Positions 62,049-64,000 of a stretch of DNA of 64,000 nt are shown one piece after another. Numbering within the stretch: the first letter of the stretch is position 1; each line of letters starts with the position of its first letter. The DNA comes from CAWDMW01 sp963803575 (lineage in GTDB: Bacteria; Pseudomonadota; Alphaproteobacteria; Rickettsiales; UBA998), in assembly GCA_963803575.1 (NCBI GenBank), contig CAWDMW010000002.1, forward strand, positions 1,426,001 to 1,490,000, in the 5' to 3' direction. Below the pieces are notes generated by a model. The model worked only from the letters and a program-made list of their open reading frames with translations. It was not told where the DNA came from and made no database searches. Position numbers and translations under genes: made by a program.

Positions 62049-62480
62049 ATGCGTATGAAAAGAGCGAACGCTTTTAAACATTATTCTTTGATGATGGCTT
62101 TAGTGCTGATGCTTAACGCATTGCTGCCCTTTGCCGTGTCATCTGCTAACACTGAAACGCCAGTCGTTAAGCCTGTATCGCAGCAAGTCAGTGCTGAGCA
62201 ACCATTTGATGGTATGGTACTGATTTGTACCTCTGAGGGGTATAAATGGGTGCATTTTTCTGCGAATGATGCACAAAGCCCGTCACATCAGCCATCCTAT
62301 GATTGCGGGTTATGTTACCTTGCTGCTCACGATATGGCCTATGCGATGCCACATTTTCCGGCTACATTATGGTCTGATAGTGGCGCGTCTTTCACGCTAC
62401 TTCATCATGACAGTGCAAATGTTGAAATACGATATACTGCACACGCTTTTTATACCCGCGCGCCCCCTGTTTTTGTCTAG
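62049..62480 (+). CDS. DUF2946-like secreted protein next to a TonB receptor
   Basis: A 143-residue protein with a signal peptide or anchor (MRMKRANAFKHYS, hydrophobic to about 35, ending SSANT), a CTSEGYKWV segment, a CGLCYLAAH motif and a C-terminal RAPPVFV. The CxxC plus terminal RAPP pattern resembles DUF2946 proteins, often encoded beside TonB receptors and thought to be involved with copper or other metals. The ATG at 62049 is chosen because it starts the signal peptide; the frame extends much further upstream inside flhB, which is not coding. Assignment to DUF2946 is from memory of the pattern. Confidence 0.7.
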   Translation: MRMKRANAFKHYSLMMALVLMLNALLPFAVSSANTETPVVKPVSQQVSAEQPFDGMVLICTSEGYKWVHFSANDAQSPSHQPSYDCGLCYLAAHDMAYAMPHFPATLWSDSGASFTLLHHDSANVEIRYTAHAFYTRAPPVFV

Positions 62481-62623
62481 GGTGTGCTAGCACTAACGCT
62501 AGAGCATAGCGAAAACAACAGGTTGCGAGAACTGGAGCGGAATGTACTTTATGTACATGAGTACCGGAAACGCAGAAACCTGTTGTTTGCAGCACGCTAT
62601 AGTCGTTAGTGCTAACAGACCCT
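62479..62623. repeat. Long interrupted inverted repeat before the TonB receptor gene
   Basis: Paired arms AGGGT/ACCCT (62479-62483, 62619-62623), TAGCACTAACG/CGTTAGTGCTA (62488-62498, 62604-62614), ATAGCG/CGCTAT, and AAACAACAGGTT/AACCTGTTGTTT (around 62513-62524 and 62577-62588) form a stem nearly along the full 145 bp. The middle has ATGTAC/GTACAT near 62542-62557. It overlaps the stop codon of the preceding gene. No T-tract follows. It may be a dispersed palindromic repeat or a structured RNA. Confidence 0.7.
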
Positions 62624-62646
62624 AAACGCTGATTTACTATTTTCAG

Positions 62647-62670
62647 GTATCGCGTAAATATGCACGATAC
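62647..62670. promoter_or_regulatory. Candidate operator before the TonB receptor gene
   Basis: GTATCG and CGATAC lie as perfect inverted arms around 12 bases of AT-rich sequence, 36 bases before the receptor start. A metal-responsive repressor site is possible given the downstream gene, but the sequence does not clearly match a Fur or Zur box that I know. Confidence 0.35.
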
Positions 62671-62706
62671 TATTTTACTGACTTATCCAGACAAAAGACA
62701 TTTCCT

Positions 62707-64000
62707 ATGCGTTTTCTATTCTCCCTAAGTGGTGTACTCTGTGCAACCACGATGTTAACCAGTGCTGTATATGCACAAAACCCTACAACGACTTCTCCTA
62801 CTAAGCTGGCACCCGTAGTGGTCACGGCGTCACCACAATCTTCTAAAGGCAGCATGACGGTACCTTCCAATGAGGAAGCAGAGTACATGATTAAGCAAAC
62901 ACCTGGCGGCGTGGCTGTGGTGACAGATGAAGAGATTGAAGACCGCTATATTCTGAATTTTGAAGATACGCTGGCTTTGACGCCCGGTGTTTATGCGCAA
63001 AAGCGTTACGGCGAAGAAGTGCGCTTATCCATTCGTGGTTCCGGTTTGTCACGCGGATTCCATTTGCGTGGACTCACGTTGCTGCAAGATGGCGTGCCGT
63101 ATAATCTGGCGGATGGTGGCGCTGATTTCCAGCAGGCCGATCCACTCTCTTTTCAACGCTTAGAAGTTTATAAAGGTGCAAACGCGCTGCAATATGGTGG
63201 TACTTCGCTGGGGGGAGCCATTAATATGGTGAGTAAAACGGGTCATAGTCAGCCTGGTGACGAATTACGGTTGGAATTTGGCTCAGACAATACTTACCGT
63301 GCTAACGTACAATCAGGCCGTGTATGGGGTGACTCTGATGTGTTCCTGAGCCTCACCGCCACCAGCAGTGAAGGGTATCGTCAGAATGATGAACAGGAAA
63401 ATCTGAAATTTAATGCCAATATTGGTACGTCTTTAACCGATGATATTGAAACCCGTTTTTATGTTAGCGGAAATGTGATTGAACAGGAGTTGCCCGGAAG
63501 TATTAGTCTTTCAGATGCGCTAAATAATCCGGAAACAGCCAATCCGGATTCGGTTGCCTCTCACTGGCGTCGTGACATTCGTTCTGTACGGCTGGCAAAT
63601 AAAACGACTATATCGGTAGGCGATGATGATCAGGTGGATGTAGGAGCATTTGTCAATGTCAAAGATTTGTTCCACCCTATTACTTCCTTCGTGGGAGTGG
63701 TCGATCAGGAAAGTGAAGATTATGGTGTGTTTGCCCAAGGCTACGGTGAATACCGCCTCGGCGAGTACCGTAACGTGTATCGTTTAGGAATTACCAGCCA
63801 TTTCGGTGAGACAGAAGCTAAATTGTTTGAGAATATCCGTGGATCACGTGGTGCATTAAAAGCGAATGCGGATCAGGAAGCTGGCAATGTGGTACTGTAT
63901 GGTGAAAATAGCTGGTACATGATGCCTGAACTGGCATTAGTTACAGGCGGTCAGTTGATTTGGTCGCAGCGTAAAGTCACGGATCATGTGAATCCATCAG
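62707..64000 (+). CDS. TonB-dependent outer-membrane receptor (partial, cut by window end)
   Basis: Open from the ATG at 62707 to the end of the window, 431 codons with no stop. A signal peptide (MRFLFSLSG, then SAVYAQ at about 19-24) precedes a plug domain: TPGGVAVVTDEEIED, DTLALTPGVYAQKRYGEE, LSIRGSGLSRGFHLRGL, LLQDGVPYNLADGG and VYKGANALQYGGTSLGGAINMVSK. The first beta-barrel strands follow. Ligand type cannot be read; iron-siderophore, heme or copper are options, and the DUF2946-like neighbour favours a metal. The RGFHLRG segment is typical of FecA-like or vitamin/metal receptors with short plugs. Confidence 0.93.
   Translation, partial: MRFLFSLSGVLCATTMLTSAVYAQNPTTTSPTKLAPVVVTASPQSSKGSMTVPSNEEAEYMIKQTPGGVAVVTDEEIEDRYILNFEDTLALTPGVYAQKRYGEEVRLSIRGSGLSRGFHLRGLTLLQDGVPYNLADGGADFQQADPLSFQRLEVYKGANALQYGGTSLGGAINMVSKTGHSQPGDELRLEFGSDNTYRANVQSGRVWGDSDVFLSLTATSSEGYRQNDEQENLKFNANIGTSLTDDIETRFYVSGNVIEQELPGSISLSDALNNPETANPDSVASHWRRDIRSVRLANKTTISVGDDDQVDVGAFVNVKDLFHPITSFVGVVDQESEDYGVFAQGYGEYRLGEYRNVYRLGITSHFGETEAKLFENIRGSRGALKANADQEAGNVVLYGENSWYMMPELALVTGGQLIWSQRKVTDHVNPS

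Noticed and set aside
1..64000. CRISPR arrays, tRNA or rRNA genes
   Set aside because: No regularly spaced repeats, cloverleaf-like segments or rRNA signatures were noticed in any intergenic region. A covariance-model scan would be decisive.

Overview
The window looks like a chromosomal segment of an alphaproteobacterium, most likely a member of the Rickettsiales or a close relative. Three things point there. The type IV secretion block is virB8-virB9-virB10-virB11-virD4. The iron-sulfur genes are a mitochondria-like ISC set (two cysteine desulfurases in tandem, then iscU-iscA-hscB-hscA-fdx) plus a separate frataxin gene, rather than the SUF set used by most alphaproteobacteria. Complex I genes stop at nuoE (nuoABCDE). 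Unlike well-known intracellular Rickettsiales, this genome also carries flagellar genes, a secretin and prepilin peptidase, cyclic-di-GMP-type signalling proteins, and biosynthetic genes (dapB, proB, leuC). That suggests a less reduced, motile, possibly partly free-living or facultatively host-associated lineage. Genus and species cannot be read from the sequence. The standard genetic code fits all genes.

Layout. 0-2.5 kb: dnaJ, dapB and a HIT-family hydrolase. 2.6-8.3 kb: the T4SS block. 8.4-15.1 kb (minus strand): a membrane protein of unknown function, a YkuD-type L,D-transpeptidase and the 180-kDa-type NAD glutamate dehydrogenase. 15.3-22.8 kb: the ISC operon and an anchored protein of unknown function. 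22.8-27.5 kb: pepF-like peptidase, recO, parC. 27.6-32.1 kb: nuoABCDE and dusB. 32.2-36.3 kb: a PAS/GGDEF-like/EAL protein, exoD, a small membrane protein, proB. 36.3-41.4 kb (minus): a large AsmA-like protein and a class A penicillin-binding protein. 41.5-46.4 kb: cyaY, an ABC exporter, a frameshifted HxHP-motif gene and a 619-residue membrane protein of unknown function. 46.4-47.9 kb: leuC. 47.9-52.2 kb (minus): TPR-like lipoprotein, ABC-2 permease, secretin, prepilin peptidase. 52.3-55.6 kb: rpiB, glyA, nrdR and a PAS/degenerate-GGDEF protein. 55.7-62.0 kb: an arginine-rich secreted protein, then flgB-flgC-fliE and fliQ-fliR-flhB, separated by three paralogous glycine-zipper-like genes and an IS5-family element. 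62.0-64 kb: a DUF2946-like secreted protein and a TonB-dependent receptor that runs off the window.

The most unusual structure is the interruption of the flagellar block (57.39-59.85 kb). Three small membrane-protein genes lie in tandem on the opposite strand. Each has the same start motif, the same C-terminal soluble motif and the same upstream DNA element (a TTGACA-like box beside a TAACA-N6-TGTTA palindrome). Next to them are two long hairpins, and an IS element with 10-bp flanking direct repeats sits between those hairpins. I recognise no family for these proteins. Other notable points are a 31-arginine secreted mini-protein with its own terminator, a hairpin that covers the ribosome-binding site of the HIT gene, a highly structured 52-nt element just before the EAL gene, and a 145-bp inverted repeat before the TonB receptor. 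No tRNA, rRNA or CRISPR array was seen, and no gene-free stretch exceeds 300 bases.
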